Shown: positions 1 through 12,350, counted from the stretch's first letter. The stretch is 64,000 bases of DNA from Theropithecus gelada (GCF_003255815.1 NC_037673.1:162243427-162307426); one strand, 5' to 3'. The notes: generated from the letters alone by a model not told the origin. Translations and numbers: made by a program.

Positions 1-29
1 AACAGAAGTGAAATCAAGATAGAATGCAA

Positions 30-332
30 GGCCGGGCGTGGTGCCTCACTCCTGTAATCCCAGTACTTTGGGAGGCCGAGATGGGAGAATCGCTTGAGGT
101 CAGGAGTTTGAGACCAGCCTGGCCAACATGGTGAAACCCTATCTCTACGAAAATAGAAAAATTAGCCGGACGTGGTGGTGCAAGCCTGTCATCCTAGCTC
201 CTCAGGTGGATGAGGCAGGAGAATCGCTTGAAGCTGGGAGGCAGAGGTGGCAGTGAGCTGAGATTGAGCCACTGCACTCCAGTCTGGGCAACAGAGCAAG
301 ACTCCATCTCAAAAAAAAAAAAAAAAAAAAAA
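30..332 (+). mobile_element. Alu SINE, full length, sense
   Basis: The copy opens with the Alu head 'ggccgggcgtgg', carries both monomers ('ggaggccgag', 'gtgaaaccc', 'gagattgagccactgcactcc') and ends in a run of about 20 A. The flanks share an imperfect 'aagatagaa' close to both ends, a probable target duplication. It reads as an older AluS/J-grade copy with several CpG losses. Confidence 0.97.
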
Positions 333-479
333 GCAAAGATAGAAACAAGGTGCTTAAAAAATAATAATGTCCTTGATATATAGATACATAGACATACAGA
401 TAGATTAATAGATAGAATTGATAATCAGTCACTTGCTGACATCCAGATCATGGAATACCTGGATGTTAAATAGTGTGGG

Positions 480-665
480 AAGACCTGACTGAGCAAATAA
501 CTAAATAAAGACCTAAAAAAAAATATTTAAAAATGATAAGTATGTGAGGTGATAGATTTATAAATTAATCAATCATTCCACAATGGAAACATGTATCAAA
601 CCATGACATTGTATCCCATAAATATATACAATTATTATTTCTCAAAAAGAAAATTTTAATTTTTT
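480..665 (+). mobile_element. L1 3' end fragment
   Basis: The stretch 'gatagatttataaattaatc ... catgtatcaaaccatgacat ... cccataaatatatacaatta' matches the 3' UTR ending typical of L1MA/L1PB-grade elements, in sense orientation. It is only the last ~180 bp, as expected for a 5'-truncated LINE. The left boundary is approximate. Confidence 0.8.
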
Positions 666-2630
666 AAAATTTAATTTCGAAATAGTAATTTAAAGAAAAA
701 AAAAGTATCTAGAGATTACTAAACAGCCTATTTCTAGAGATTTTTAGAGATTACTACACAACATTTCTACCATTACAAAGAGGAAAAGGTTTGGGAAAGA
801 AGGAAAAAGGAAAGCTTAAACCACAGCAAATTTCTTAATGAAGATCATTGCTGAGATATAGATATAATAGACAGACCTTACTGGTTGTACCACAGCCAAC
901 ATCGGAGGGTTTAAAATACTGTACCATGGGCTCTCTCTGGCCTGTTGGGATGTTTACTTTACTATGCAGCTAATGAAAAATGATTATACTTTTAATGAGT
1001 AATAAACATTTATTTTAAAAAAAGACTTAGATTGTTTTCAGGTTTTTTTAAATTGGAAAATATGACAATAGGCTTTTATTTCTATACAGTAAAAACCAGC
1101 TAAATAACATTCCTCCCAACATAGACAGGGCAGCACGTTCACTTACCCAGATCCATTTGGCAGGTGGCAGAGTTGTAATCTGGCATTGATGCCTCTGAGA
1201 GAGGCAGATGTTCAAAGGAAAATTCTCTTTCTTTCTTTTCCCTGGGGAGATGTGATACCAGTGTCCTTGGAGACACCCCACTGGAGCTCTCTAATAGTGT
1301 GCTGTTGGCTCAGGCATTATCCTCTATTGGGCCTCTTATAGCTTTCCCTGTGCCACTGACTTTTAGTGACCTGTGTTGAGGTCACTTGCCCCCCCCCCAC
1401 CCCCACCCCAGTGTTTTCATTGGGCAGCATCTCTTTTAAGACACTAAAATTAGCTCCCTTACTCAGAGTCCACATCTGTCCTTTCGTCTACCATTGGTAG
1501 AAAGACAGTCTACTTTAACGATAGCCCCTTCTTCTGGAACCTGTTGTTGCTGGCTTTTGGGGTCTTAGAAGACACTCCTAAACAATAGAAAAGGTCATGT
1601 TTAGCTTCCTCTTGTTTGATAGAGTTTAGGTATCTCTTACGGTAAATCTACTCTTTTCTTGCGCTGTATTTATCATAGCCGATACGATGTTACTTGATCA
1701 AAGGACTTCTACTTGGTTCCACCTTAGCTCTCCAGCTCCTGACCCATGGATCAACTGTTCTCTTACTCTTCTGGTAGTTGCCTCAGAGTACACTCACTCT
1801 CAGAGTCACCAAGAGAGGAGATACGTTTGTGTTCTGGCAGGAGCTTGGTAATGGATGAACAGAGACCCGAATGTGACTCTTTTAAGAATGCAGGAGGCAA
1901 AGAGAGCGGGCTTGTTTGCAGAAATGATGATCTGTGCCTGGTTAATCACCTCACCCAGTTGTGCTACTACCTAATATGCTCCCCTTCTCTTTTGAGTAAG
2001 AAGTTGAGTTGAGCTGGTAGAGAAAAATGTGCCATAGCAAATTGACCATGAATAAAACAAATTTACAAGTTTTTCCTGGGTGTCTGATTGTCTAAAAATC
2101 CTCCAGGGAATTGAATTGCCTGTCAGCTGCCCAAATTATTTTACATGCTGCTATTGAAATTATTGGTGGAGTAGGTTTTTTAAAAGGAAAAATAGGAAAT
2201 GAGTTGGAAATGATTGATCAAAGTTGAAAATAACAGTATACAGTTACTTCTTCCACGCAACAAGAGCAACATTCATTGCATTTTCTCATCTGCTCAAAGA
2301 AGAGAGAATCAAAACAGAAGACCTATTTTAAATGGCACAACCATTTTACCTGAGGTTTATTAATTTTCCTTTTGATGTGTCATTGAGAGTTAAGGATTAC
2401 AGTAAGTCTAGTATCTGACAATATTTCTCTATTATTTAAATTAATTGAGTGAAATCAATCCATCTATGAAGTATGAATTAATGTAAAGGAAAATAACACA
2501 GAAGGCGCAATGGTTCTAATACATTCTAAATCTGAGTTATAATATTCAAATTCTACCAACAAGGTTTTTTGTTTTGTTTTTGATGGTCCTATTACCTCTT
2601 TTTATTACCCAGCCCTCCCCTGAGGACACT
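666..2630. other. Intergenic stretch, no recognised repeat
   Basis: About 2 kb of AT-rich sequence with no interspersed repeat I can name. It holds a C-rich patch at 1,389-1,411 (runs of C broken by A). The open frames here (up to 88 codons at 1,746-2,012) are short and have no recognisable domain or splice context, so I do not call a gene. Confidence 0.6.
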
Positions 2631-4766
2631 ACTTACCTTAGTGTGTTGTGTTCTCCCTGCCTGCATTTTCCTGTACCACACATGAGACAGGTGCCCTTCT
2701 TGTTTCTCAGTGCTGCCTTCAGACTATTCTTCTTTACATTTCCCTAAAAATTCCAGCTTTGAAATTCAAGCTATCAGATTACATCATCAGTATCCCTTAT
2801 CGTTGCTGTCAACCACTGGACCCCAGGTCATTTCTTCTCATTTTGAGATGATTTTACCACAGAATTTACTGTCATTCTCTCCAGCACTACTCCAGTTTTA
2901 ATTCTTGGTGGCAGATGTTCCTTCTAACACCTTAGATCCTCATCTTTAAAATTCATCTTCTCCGAAGGTTTTTTTAATCTCCACCTCACCTCAGGAACTC
3001 ACTCCCAAGGTCTGACCTTGAGAGAATGTTCTAATCATACATAATCAATACCCATAACTGCAACCCTTCAATATCAATTATGTGCACCATTTCTGCCTTC
3101 GATATTTCTGACTCCCTCTAGGACTCAGCCTCCTTTAACGACATTCACATTCCCAGTCAATGGATCCTATCAAGTTTTTACTGTGGCTCTTCATTTATTA
3201 TTCTTACTGTTTTCCCTACATATATTAATTCTGTGGTCAATTATTATAAATAACTCCTTACTAATATTTTGACTTTCACTTTTCTTTTACTTTATTATAC
3301 TTAATTGGTAAAACCACAACCCTATAAAAGCTGTCTGCCTATTCTACACTGGTACCTGTGAAGCTTAAATGCAATAGAGAAGAACATACAGCTACTCTAC
3401 CTGGTCTCATTGTGGTTTCATGAACAAAAACCTCAACTGAGGCTCTAATGGTATCAAACAGTCATACTTTAATTTTCTAGTCTAAACATTTTTCCATTTT
3501 CCTAGTTAATGATTTCATAGCTTCTCCTCTCTTGAATCCTCCAACATTCCTTCTTTAGACTTGTCCCCAGCTGATGATACTATTTCTTACCTCAATCCAC
3601 TGGAAGGAAATCTCTACATACTCCCTGCACCTCAATTACTCACCTACTAGCATTTGCTCGCTGTTATTCTGGCTTGCTGTCTATTCCTATAGCATTGTCT
3701 AAAGCCAACCTCTGTCTTTCATGTTATGTCCTACTTTTTGAATTCTCAAGGACATCCATGCACAATTCCTTGATCTTCCTACTACTAGATCATTCTCATC
3801 AACCCATAAATGGTATTATTTCTCATACATTAAAACAATGGAATATTTTCTTGGTATCACAGTTTTGTTATACCTATGGTTCTTTGCTTCTCGTTTGCAC
3901 CAGAACTCTTTGTAATGGTGCTTCTACCCACATTCTCCAATCCTCTCTTCACACTCTCTCTTAAACACATTCCAGTAAGAATTTCACCACACCACTCCAC
4001 TAACATCGCACTTGTCAAGGTTAATATAAGTCTTCCTTTCTGACTTTCTCTCCATTCTTTGTGATCTCATCCAGTGTGATGACTAAAACCACACTCCTTT
4101 AGGTTTTCTACCTTACGACTCGTTCTCTGTCTCCTTTGCTAATCTCTCCTCATTCTCTTGAAATTGAAATGAGTCATGACCATCTTCTTTTCTATATTTA
4201 GCATTCATCCTTCATGATCCCATCCAGTTTAAAGGCTTTAAATACCATCAGTAGATGACAATTTCCAAATGTATTTCTCCAACACAAACATTGCTCTTGA
4301 ACCCCAGACTCATATAACCAGCTGCCCACTGGACATCTGTGTTTGAGTGAGTCATGTACAATGCAATGTCACATTCCCTAAACTGAACTTCAGATCTCCC
4401 TGAACTCCTCTTCTCCTGCTCTCCCTATTCTGTGACTCCTCTTTTACTCAAACACTCACATCCAGTTCTTCAGGAAGCCTTCCTGCCTCTGCCTCCAAAA
4501 TGTATCTAGAATTCAATCATTTTTAATCACCTCCAGGGATACTACTCCAATCCTAGCCACTACCACCACCATCTTTAATCTAAATTATTGCAAAAACATC
4601 CTAGCTGGTCCCCTTGCATCTGTCTTTGCTGCCCTCGCCCAAACTATTTTCAGAGAAAATGCATTGAAATTTCTGTCTGATCATGTGTCATTTCACTGCT
4701 TAACACCCTGCCATGGTTTCCCACTTTGTTTAAATGCCTCCATTCCTAGAATAGCCTTAATGGTTC

Positions 4767-4936
4767 CTTTTCTTTTCTTTTCTTTTCTTTTCTTTTCTTT
4801 TCTTTTCTTTTCTTTTCTTTTCTTTTCTTTTCTTTTCTTTTCTTTTCTTCTCTTCTCTTCTCTTCTCTTCTCTTCTCTTCTCTTCTCTTCTTCTTCTTCT
4901 CCTTCTTCTTCTTCTTCTTCTTCTTCTTCTTCTTCT

Positions 4937-4977
<41 letters not shown>
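4767..4977. repeat. Compound pyrimidine microsatellite (TTTTC)n(TTCTC)n(TTC)n(TC)n
   Basis: About 210 bp of pure pyrimidine on the + strand in four consecutive blocks: TTTTC repeats to ~4,847, TTCTC repeats to ~4,889, TTC repeats to ~4,940 and TC repeats to ~4,974. It abuts the 3' end of the antisense Alu that follows, so it is best read as that Alu's A-tail expanded and diversified. The long open frames across it are artefacts of the repeat. Confidence 0.97.
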
Positions 4978-4981
<4 letters not shown>

Positions 4982-5254
4982 AGTCTCGCTCTGTCACCCA
5001 GGCTAGAGTGCAGTGGCGCGATCTCGGCTCACTGCAAGCTCCGCCTCCCAGGTTCATGCCATTCTCCTGCCTCAGCCTCCCAAGTAGCTGGGACGACAGG
5101 CACCAACCACCATGCCTGGCTAATTTTTTGTATTTTTAGTAGAGATGGGTTTCACCATGTTAGCCGTGATGGTCTCGACCTCCTGACCTCATGATCCGCC
5201 TGCCTTGGCCTCCCAAAGTGCTAGGATCACAGGCGTGAGCCACCGTGCCCAGCA
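4978..5254 (-). mobile_element. AluY SINE, antisense, inserted in L2
   Basis: Antisense Alu from 'gagtctcgctctgtcaccc' to 'gtgagccaccgtgccc'. The text 'tgcaagctccgcctccc' and 'gttcatgccattctcctgcc' is the AluY form, as opposed to 'tgcaacctc' and 'caagcgattc' of AluS. It lies inside the L2 above, with its tail converted to the satellite on its left. Confidence 0.93.
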
Positions 5255-5878
5255 GTCTCCTTCACTTTCTGACCTCACCTTTCATATACCCCAGCCCACC
5301 AACACTGGTCATTCTCCTTCCTCAGAGCTTGCCCCATGAATGTTCCCCACTCCTTGGAGGAGCCTCATTCCAATAGCTACATGGTAAATTCCCTCACGTA
5401 TTTCTGCAAATGTGACCTTCCTCATGACCACCTATCTTTACCACCCTGGTTGCTTCATCTGACCAACTTGTCCCCATCTATTTCTGTAGTTTATTACCTA
5501 TTTTTAAAATAATGTTTATTACCTTTAAATTACCAAATACTTTACCTGTTTATTATTTATCTACTATTTTATGCCCTAGAATATAAATTCCTCAGTGTCA
5601 GATCTCTTCATCTGGTTTGTTCACTGATGTATCTTAAAGGGTCTAAGAAATCAACTGACAAATAGCAAGAGAACAATAAATATTTGTGTAATCTTTAAAT
5701 AAACCCTCTCTTAGTGCTGGGACTCTGCATTGTAACATGTATCTTTTGTTTCATTTTTGTATTACAGACACAAAGGTATTTATATTGTTTATTCATTCAA
5801 TTGGCTAGCATTTCTTTTTCTCAGTATGACTATGTTTTATTTTATATGTTAGTTTATGTTTTCTGTGGTTATGACAAT

Positions 5879-6104
5879 TCACTGCAACCTCTGCCTCCTG
5901 GGTTCAAGCAATTCTCCTGCCTCAGCCTCCCGAGTAGCTGGGATTACAGGCATGAGCCACCACACCCAGCTAATTCTGTATTTTTTGTAGAGATGAGGTT
6001 TCACCATGTTGGTCAAGCTGGTCTCAAACTCCTGACCTCAGGTGATCCACCTGCTTTCTCCTCCCAAACTGATGGGATTACAGGCATGAACCTCCATGCC
6101 CAGC
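5879..6104 (-). mobile_element. Alu SINE, antisense, lacking its 3' third
   Basis: Antisense Alu beginning abruptly at 'cactgcaacctctgcctcc' and ending at 'aacctccatgcccagc'. The part that would hold the A-tail and end of the right monomer is missing, so either a deletion removed the junction or the insertion was aberrant. An open frame running through it (5,714-6,208) is not a gene. Confidence 0.9.
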
Positions 6105-6711
6105 AAGACTCTTACCTTTCATCTAATTTACTTTGTTTTGAAATTTTATTGTGGTTCACAGCTAATTTGACCCAGTTTATAGATGATGCAGATAGATGGG
6201 GCCTTTGAGAAAATATACTCTACTTTATTCATAGCTAAGACACTTATGGCACAGAGAAGTGAACAGTATTTTATTTAATGATAAAACTGACCTCCAATTC
6301 TCCTGGTTTTGTTCTCCTTTCATTATAAACTGAGATGACAAATACATGGCTCATTCCATCTTCCCTCTTCCATAAGACTGACACTGCTTAAACAGTGCTA
6401 CAATCTTTTACAGACAGACTGGAGGAAATGGGACTTGGAAATAGGGACCAGAGCACAAATTCAGTCTTTTGAACGTAGAAGCAGCTCAGACAATGAACTC
6501 AGGACTACATTTCCTGATATCACTTCAGAGAAAGGGCAAGGAACTGAGTTAGTACTGGAGGACAGTGGTGAAACATAGTGACCTCTTTGATAACACCTGA
6601 TTGCTTCCCAGGTCGTATTTGAAGAGCTTTAGTTAGAGAATGCCGGTTGCATTACGCCATCATGCAGCACAGTTTCCTAGGCTACTGTTAGACTGATAGT
6701 TATTTCCCTTA
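6105..6711. other. Intergenic stretch, nothing recognised
   Basis: About 600 bp with no repeat, RNA gene or convincing open frame that I can identify. Confidence 0.5.
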
Positions 6712-6880
6712 AACTATCAATTATTGAGTCCTTTCTATGTGTCAGATATTATTTTATTCAATCCTTTCAAGACTTTTGTATTAGGTACTACTATGATCCT
6801 CATTTCACAGATGACAAAAAGGACATCAAATGATTCAGTGATTTGTCCATTTTTACAGATCTAATAAGGGTGAGCTAGCC
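6712..6880 (-). mobile_element. MIR SINE, antisense
   Basis: The order 'attattgagtcctttctatg', 'gtgtcagatat', 'ctactatgatcctcatttca' and 'cagatgacaaaaaggacatc' is the reverse complement of the MIR core and 3' part. Heavily diverged, as expected for an ancient mammalian SINE. Confidence 0.8.
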
Positions 6881-8934
6881 TAAATGGAACAAAAACCCCC
6901 ACGTAACAGTGCCCTTCCACCACATTTAAGAAGGGGTTGAGATTAAGGCTGCTTAAATATTTCTAGCTTTAAGTTTCAGTTGATTTCAGAATGGGGACAA
7001 GGTCAATCTTACAGCTTGTAGAATATGAACACATCTATGAGAGAAAGCTAGAGTAAGCAGGGTTAGAAATAAGATAGGATGCTAATTTAAAAAAAGAAAA
7101 TGATTAACAAATTTCTTCTAAATGGTATAATTTTGAATTTTTAAGATTATTTGACAGAGTCTAGGATGACACAAGTGACATTAAAATGAACATGTTTTTC
7201 ACAAACACCTTTGGGGTCAATGATTTCACCAATAGAGGCAATTGTCCATTTTGTCAGTAAATAAATAAATTTTGGAAGCTCTGAGAACTTTGTATGGGGT
7301 GAGGGGTGGCAACATGGGTCTTCTAAAATCATTGCCCTTTGTCCCAGAGGGGCCTGTCTAATGAGAAGTGGTGTTCCACCAAAAAAGCAGTTGGTTGCAC
7401 ATCAAACTGCATGTGGAATGATAGGGATCGCTGAAAATTTGCTGGCCTGGCAGTGAATTCGTTTTTCCGTGTCCTCAGGGATAGACTGCCCTGTGAGAAT
7501 TTGAACCTATCAGTTAGCTGTCAAATTTCATTTGACACCTCATCCAAAATTTAAAAGGGGCTGCCATCTGATGTCGAGGATGTTCTTGGAGGAAGGGAAA
7601 GGGCTATTTCTTTCTGGACTAGCAAGATCGAAGCTGCCAAGTGCTTCTACTAAGGGCAGCAAGCGGGCAGCCATTCGCTGAGCAAACTTCACAGATATTA
7701 TGGCTTCCTGATGTAAGCAATTCTTTCTCAGCCCCTAAACTCATTTTTTTTCCTCTCTCTCTTTTAGACAGAGGGCCCCCAGAGGCATGAAATCCCTAAG
7801 GGGATATTTAGCAGAACTTGCAGAACTGCCACTGGAGTGTGAGCCGACAGAGGTTACACCTTGTAACTCCTTGGTTTTTTAATTGCAGTTGAGTTTTTTA
7901 TTCTCTTCTGGTCTTCTTCTGTGCATTTTTTTTTCACTTTACCCTGAATATTTTGCATGCCTGCCCCCTTTTGCAAAATGTAAGGTTTTCATTTATTCCG
8001 TTATGAATGAAGGAAGTTGACGGTAAAGTTGTTCCTGCACATCCTGCGGAAGTGTTTCTCGGGGGAAATGTTCTCTCCCTTCAGTTGGACCCCTGAAGTT
8101 GATGTTTTCTCCAGCCCCCTCCCATGCCCCACTCTCGCCCCACTCTGGCTAACTGCTTTAAATGGCTTATTTCAGGGAGGGCTTCAACAATTTGGAAACT
8201 GTCCTGAGACAAGGACCCGTGATGGATTCATGATTGACCTCTTGATTATCTGCGGCCATTCGAGGAAGATTAAAAGGGCATGGCAGGAGAGGTACATTAG
8301 CTGCAATCAATCTGCTGCTCCCTTCTTCCTTTCTCCTTCACACAGACTGATTCATCAAAGGACATTTGCAATGCCTCATTTCAGAGATTCTGGCTTCAAA
8401 GCCAGGCTTTATTTTACAAAGAGAAAAATACTAAAGTCTCTCGCTAGATCCCTTCAGGGCCAAAGAAAAAAAAAAGAATCATCCTCTAATTGTCACTTCT
8501 ATACTGGCTCTGGAAGAAAAAAAGATAAGTACATATGTAAGGCAAGTCATTTTTCATTTGAAAAGTGTAAAGGAAAAACTCCTCCCTTTTGTTTTATCCC
8601 ACCATAATTTCTTTGTTAGTTTCTCTGGGCTAGTCATTGGTACGCAATCTGCATGCCTAGAAAACTACAGAGGGCATATAAAGGTTTTAATTTAAACATT
8701 AGCTTCTTAGGTAAATGAAGCTAGGTTCCTGCCTTTGCAATCTAATTCACAAAGGGCCAATTTTATTCTTGTTCCATTATTTCATCGAGCTTCTGTGATC
8801 ACCAGTCTCCCTTTGAAGTTGGTTGGAACTCTGAGGACAGATAGATTCCCTGGGTCTTGGAGTAAAATGAGTAGTAGATCTGTAACCTCACAGTTCCAAA
8901 GGCTTGCTGGTGCTCTTGTGCTCTCGCTCGCTCC
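6881..8934. other. Apparently unique sequence with a 197-codon open stretch
   Basis: About 2 kb with no interspersed repeat that I recognise and a less AT-skewed texture than its neighbours between 7,560 and 8,300. It contains an open frame at 8,017-8,607 (+) that starts at TTG, not ATG; the first in-frame ATG is about 17 codons in. The translation shows no domain, signal peptide or membrane segment I recognise. Conserved non-coding DNA or a stretch open by chance are both possible; I do not call a gene. Confidence 0.45.
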
Positions 8935-8938
8935 CGCT

Positions 8939-8951
8939 CTCTCTGTCTCTG

Positions 8952-9012
<61 letters not shown>
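8939..9012. repeat. Microsatellite (TCTCTG)n(TC)n
   Basis: Five TCTCTG-type units followed by about 20 TC dinucleotides ending at 'ctctcggtcc'. The long antisense open frames rich in Arg-Glu or Glu-Thr across this block are repeat artefacts. Confidence 0.97.
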
Positions 9013-9014
<2 letters not shown>

Positions 9015-9569
9015 CCTCCTCCATGCTCTGGAAATGGCTAAAATTTGTATCACTTCTGAAATGGGATCTGTCACACTAACTTGCTAAATGTAGGAATTTA
9101 AGTGAACGAACAACATGTGTGCAAAACAAAAATTACAATAAAGTTTGATTTTGTTTCAGGGTATCTTTTTTAGATAGGTTAAACAATCCAGGAAACATAA
9201 AACCAGAATGACCATATGCAGTCACATCGTATGTGACTCTTAAGGATGATATTGGATAAGAGGTCACACAAGCTAGATTTTCCTGCCAGAGACAATCATT
9301 CAATCCATTTGGTTGTTGGTCCCCATTTAGTCCTGTCTCTGGCTTGGCGAGCAATGCCACAGCTGATGTGGTCAGAAGCTACCACAGGGACCTGGGCCTC
9401 CCCATCCCCACATAAACTTGAGGGCCCCAAACCCATTATGTGTTCTTATGATAGGAAAAAAGAAAGGTGTGGTCAACATGAGTTGAAAAATAAAAGCAAA
9501 ACAACAACAAAAAAACCCTAATCAGAGGATCTAGAATAGGGTGATTCATTATTCCAGTCTGCCCAGATC
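9013..9569. other. Intergenic stretch, no gene recognised
   Basis: Contains open frames up to 91 codons without domains. The end of the block (9,534-9,620) resembles a medium-reiterated repeat that I cannot name. Confidence 0.4.
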
Positions 9570-10097
9570 TGAGGGATTTCCTGGGATGTGGGCCTTTCCA
9601 TGTGCCTTTCTGTGTAAAACTGGCCATAAGGAAATTATCTGACCTACATTGTTTGACTGCAAGTCATGAGACCCCCCCACATTCCAGAAAGGGTCTTGCC
9701 TCACACCCAGAAGGGAGGAACGCTGCACAGAGACCTAGAAGAATCTAACTAGAGACAAGAATCTAACTGGAGAGAAGAATCTAAGCAGACAGAAGAATCT
9801 AACCAGACAGGCTTTGCTGTACTTCCCCACTCCGTTCATTAGCATTGGATCATGCCCTTTTTGTCCAAGTAGATTTCTACATGGCTATCCACATGTGTGT
9901 CCATCCTTTATTGAATCTAAGCATCAAAATGGGTAGCTTCCTCTGTGTCTTTGGATCTTCATTCCGAAGGCTTCCATGTCAGATAAAACTATGATCAAAT
10001 AAATGTGTGTGTCTTTTCTCCCATTAATCTGCCTTTTGTCAGCGACTCTCAGCAAAGCTTCAGAGGGCAATGGGGAGTTTTCCCTCAGCCCCTACAT
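9570..10097 (+). mobile_element. Solo LTR, class I ERV (ERV1) type
   Basis: Sense LTR-like sequence with a polyadenylation signal in 'atcaaataaatgtgtgtg' (~9,998), followed by 'ttaatctgccttttgtcagc' and ending 'cctcagcccctaca', a CA terminus. A motif 'agaatctaac' is repeated four times at 9,738-9,803. No second LTR or internal region adjoins it. The subfamily and the left boundary are uncertain. Confidence 0.65.
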
Positions 10098-11569
10098 CTT
10101 GAAAAGTAAGGTGTGGGAACAAAGGGTCCATATGTGTACCAGAGAACAACAATCGTCTGGAGTTGTAATGCACTGACCCATAGAACATGGACACAATATG
10201 CCTCCTACTCGCTTACATTAACTGCCTAGGTCCTGTAGGCATTTGAATAGGTAGCTCCTGTACTAGATCAGAGATTGGCAATAAATTCACATGAGGCTCA
10301 CTTTCTTGGAGCAAAGGCCCTTGATCAAAGTTTTGGAAGAAAGATTGCTTCTGTGCTGCTAATTCTCAGATGAACCCAGATATGAACATCCTAGTGGCCC
10401 CAAAAATAAAAATGTCATCTTCTCTTTGACGTTCCTCAATGAGACTTCATAAAGCTTAGAGGATTTCCTGTAGCTCTAAGACTCTACCCTAAAGACAGGG
10501 TATTGCGTATTTTTTGCCTCTCATTGAAAATACATGTTGTTTTATCCTTTTAAGCGCTGAAATACTTCCTACTTAAAATATGTCAGAAGTGTAAACCTAA
10601 CCAGTTTACTCTGATTGCAAATCAAGTGTTTCCTCCAATATGCTTTTCTGAATTGGGAAAAATGGGGCTCTTAGAGATCAATATGTGGCATTCTTCGTGT
10701 TGTGATCAATTGGTGATTAAGTGAAAACGGTTTAGCTTAATTTGCTTTGAAAAGCTGTGCTTGCGCTGATAAAGTGTAGAAGCATTTCTGAGATGAGATA
10801 CAAGGAACAGATGTTTAGTATAAAATATTGATAGCACTGAGCAGAGATAAGCTTGGTATTTAATTTGTCTTAATATTTCCATTGCTACAAATTCAACAGC
10901 TTTTATCTTACTGGGTAATTACAACTTTTCCCCCCTCTGGCATAAGATAAGATAGACTTTTTTCAGTTTTCTGTCACATTTAAACTCTTTATGCCCCCCT
11001 TCTCTCTGTGTTCTTTTTTCTTCCCCTAGGTACTAGTTTCTTTATTTTAATTTCAACTGCAATCTTCAGTTACAAGATTAGATAATTTGTTTGTAAAAGT
11101 TGACATTTTTCTTGCCTTAGAATTTCTAGGGTATCTAGTCATGTTACCCCTGAAAATGAAATGCACAAGTTAGGATATATGTTGTTTTGTCTAGAAGATC
11201 ACAGAATGCGGAGATTCAAACAGAGGAGTTTGTTTGTTTGTTTGTTTGTTTCACGTGACATTCAGGCTAAGAAAGGGTTTCTGTTCCACGAGGTCATTTA
11301 GGAACCCAGGATGGACAGTAGGTTCTGTCCTCCTTGATATATAGCTTCCTTCACCATATGGACAGCTGGGGCTTCATTTGTTACTGTTTTTCAGGCAGCA
11401 GGAGGGGGGCTGGGAGCTAGGTGGGTGAGAAGTTCAAGGCAAGCAACTTGTCTTCAAGGAAGTGACCCAGAAGGTGCACATATCAACTATACTCATTTAT
11501 CATTGGCTCTTTGTAAATATGTTCACATCTCACTGGAAGGGAGTCTAGATAATCATTTTATCAATGAAA
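10098..11569. other. Intergenic stretch, nothing recognised except a (TTTG)n run
   Basis: AT-rich with no repeat I can name apart from a short TTTG run at 11,228-11,251. No open frame above 60 codons is notable here. Confidence 0.5.
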
Positions 11570-11574
11570 AAAAT

Positions 11575-12350
11575 GTAGATTCCCTCTTCTAGTAACATGG
11601 CAAAGCAGGTATGCTGAGAGGTTCTCCAAAAAAAAATAATAATAATAATCTAGAAGGACATCATAAAATAATAGCATTATTGTGTTGCTGGAATCAAGAA
11701 CATGATGGAAATCTCTGATGGACAAAGGACAGAAGAACAGAAATTTTCAAAACAAAACAAACAAACAGAAACCCCCCAAAGCAAGCTAAAACAAAGACTG
11801 TGAGCAGTGAGTACCCATATTGTCCCCCACTGGATGCATACTAAGCCTTGGGCCTGCCAGTCACAGATTTTCAGGATGAAACCAGGATGGGACTAGAGTA
11901 GACCAAGTCAGTCGTGAGCCTTGTCTCGTGAACAAAACAACTCAATGAAAGAGAACATCTGAAAAAAAAAATTCTATCAATTTAAGCATTCAGATTTTTG
12001 CACAGATAAGAACAAATATGAACTTTCATTCAGTATCCCCAAATATACCAGGAAATGAGTGCCAGGAGTGACAGTCAGCAGAAACACTAAAGGTTAGTTC
12101 CCCAAGTACTTCAGATCTCACAGTGATAAGATACAAAATATAAAATACTCACCTATGACTATCTAAATAAATAAAAGATGGGATCATAAAAATGAGAAAC
12201 CAAAACAGGCTAAAAAGAAAGAGCAGAAAGATTTGAAAAAATAAATAAATTACTTAGAAACTTGAAATACGATTCTTGAAATTACAAAAATAATTCAAAA
12301 TACAACAAAATAATAATGATTATTATTGTTGTACAAGTTGTATAAGAATG
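11575..12350 (+). mobile_element. L1M fragment, 5' UTR / ORF1 region
   Basis: 'ttccctcttctagtaacatg', 'gatgggatcataaaaatgag' and 'gcagaaagatttgaaaaaat' are typical of old mammalian L1M 5' regions and the start of ORF1. The element is badly decayed, with no open ORF1. The exact subfamily (L1MC-L1ME or HAL1) is not resolvable by eye. Confidence 0.6.

Larger units (their letters stand above)
2640..5697 (+). mobile_element. L2 LINE, long ORF2 to 3' end fragment, interrupted
   Basis: Sense L2 sequence. The best-preserved blocks are 4,070-4,760 ('gtgatctcatccag', 'aaactgaacttcagatct', 'cctgccatggtttccca'), corresponding to the reverse-transcriptase coding part, and 5,255-5,697, corresponding to the 3' end ('cctcctcagagcttgcc'-like text, 'ggtttgttcactgatgtatc', 'caataaatatttgtgtaat'). 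Most L2 copies in primates are a few hundred bp of 3' end, so a piece near 2.8 kb after removing the insertion is long. A satellite plus an AluY at 4,767-5,254 splits it. The reading frame is destroyed. The first ~900 bp are assigned by texture and are less certain than the rest. Confidence 0.75.

Noticed and set aside
4664..5194. 176-codon open frame
   Set aside because: It runs from decayed L2 through a microsatellite into an antisense Alu; the protein is Phe/Ser/Leu low-complexity followed by a translated Alu.
8735..9079. Ser/Leu and Arg/Glu repeat proteins on both strands
   Set aside because: They translate the (TC)n satellite and have no support outside it.
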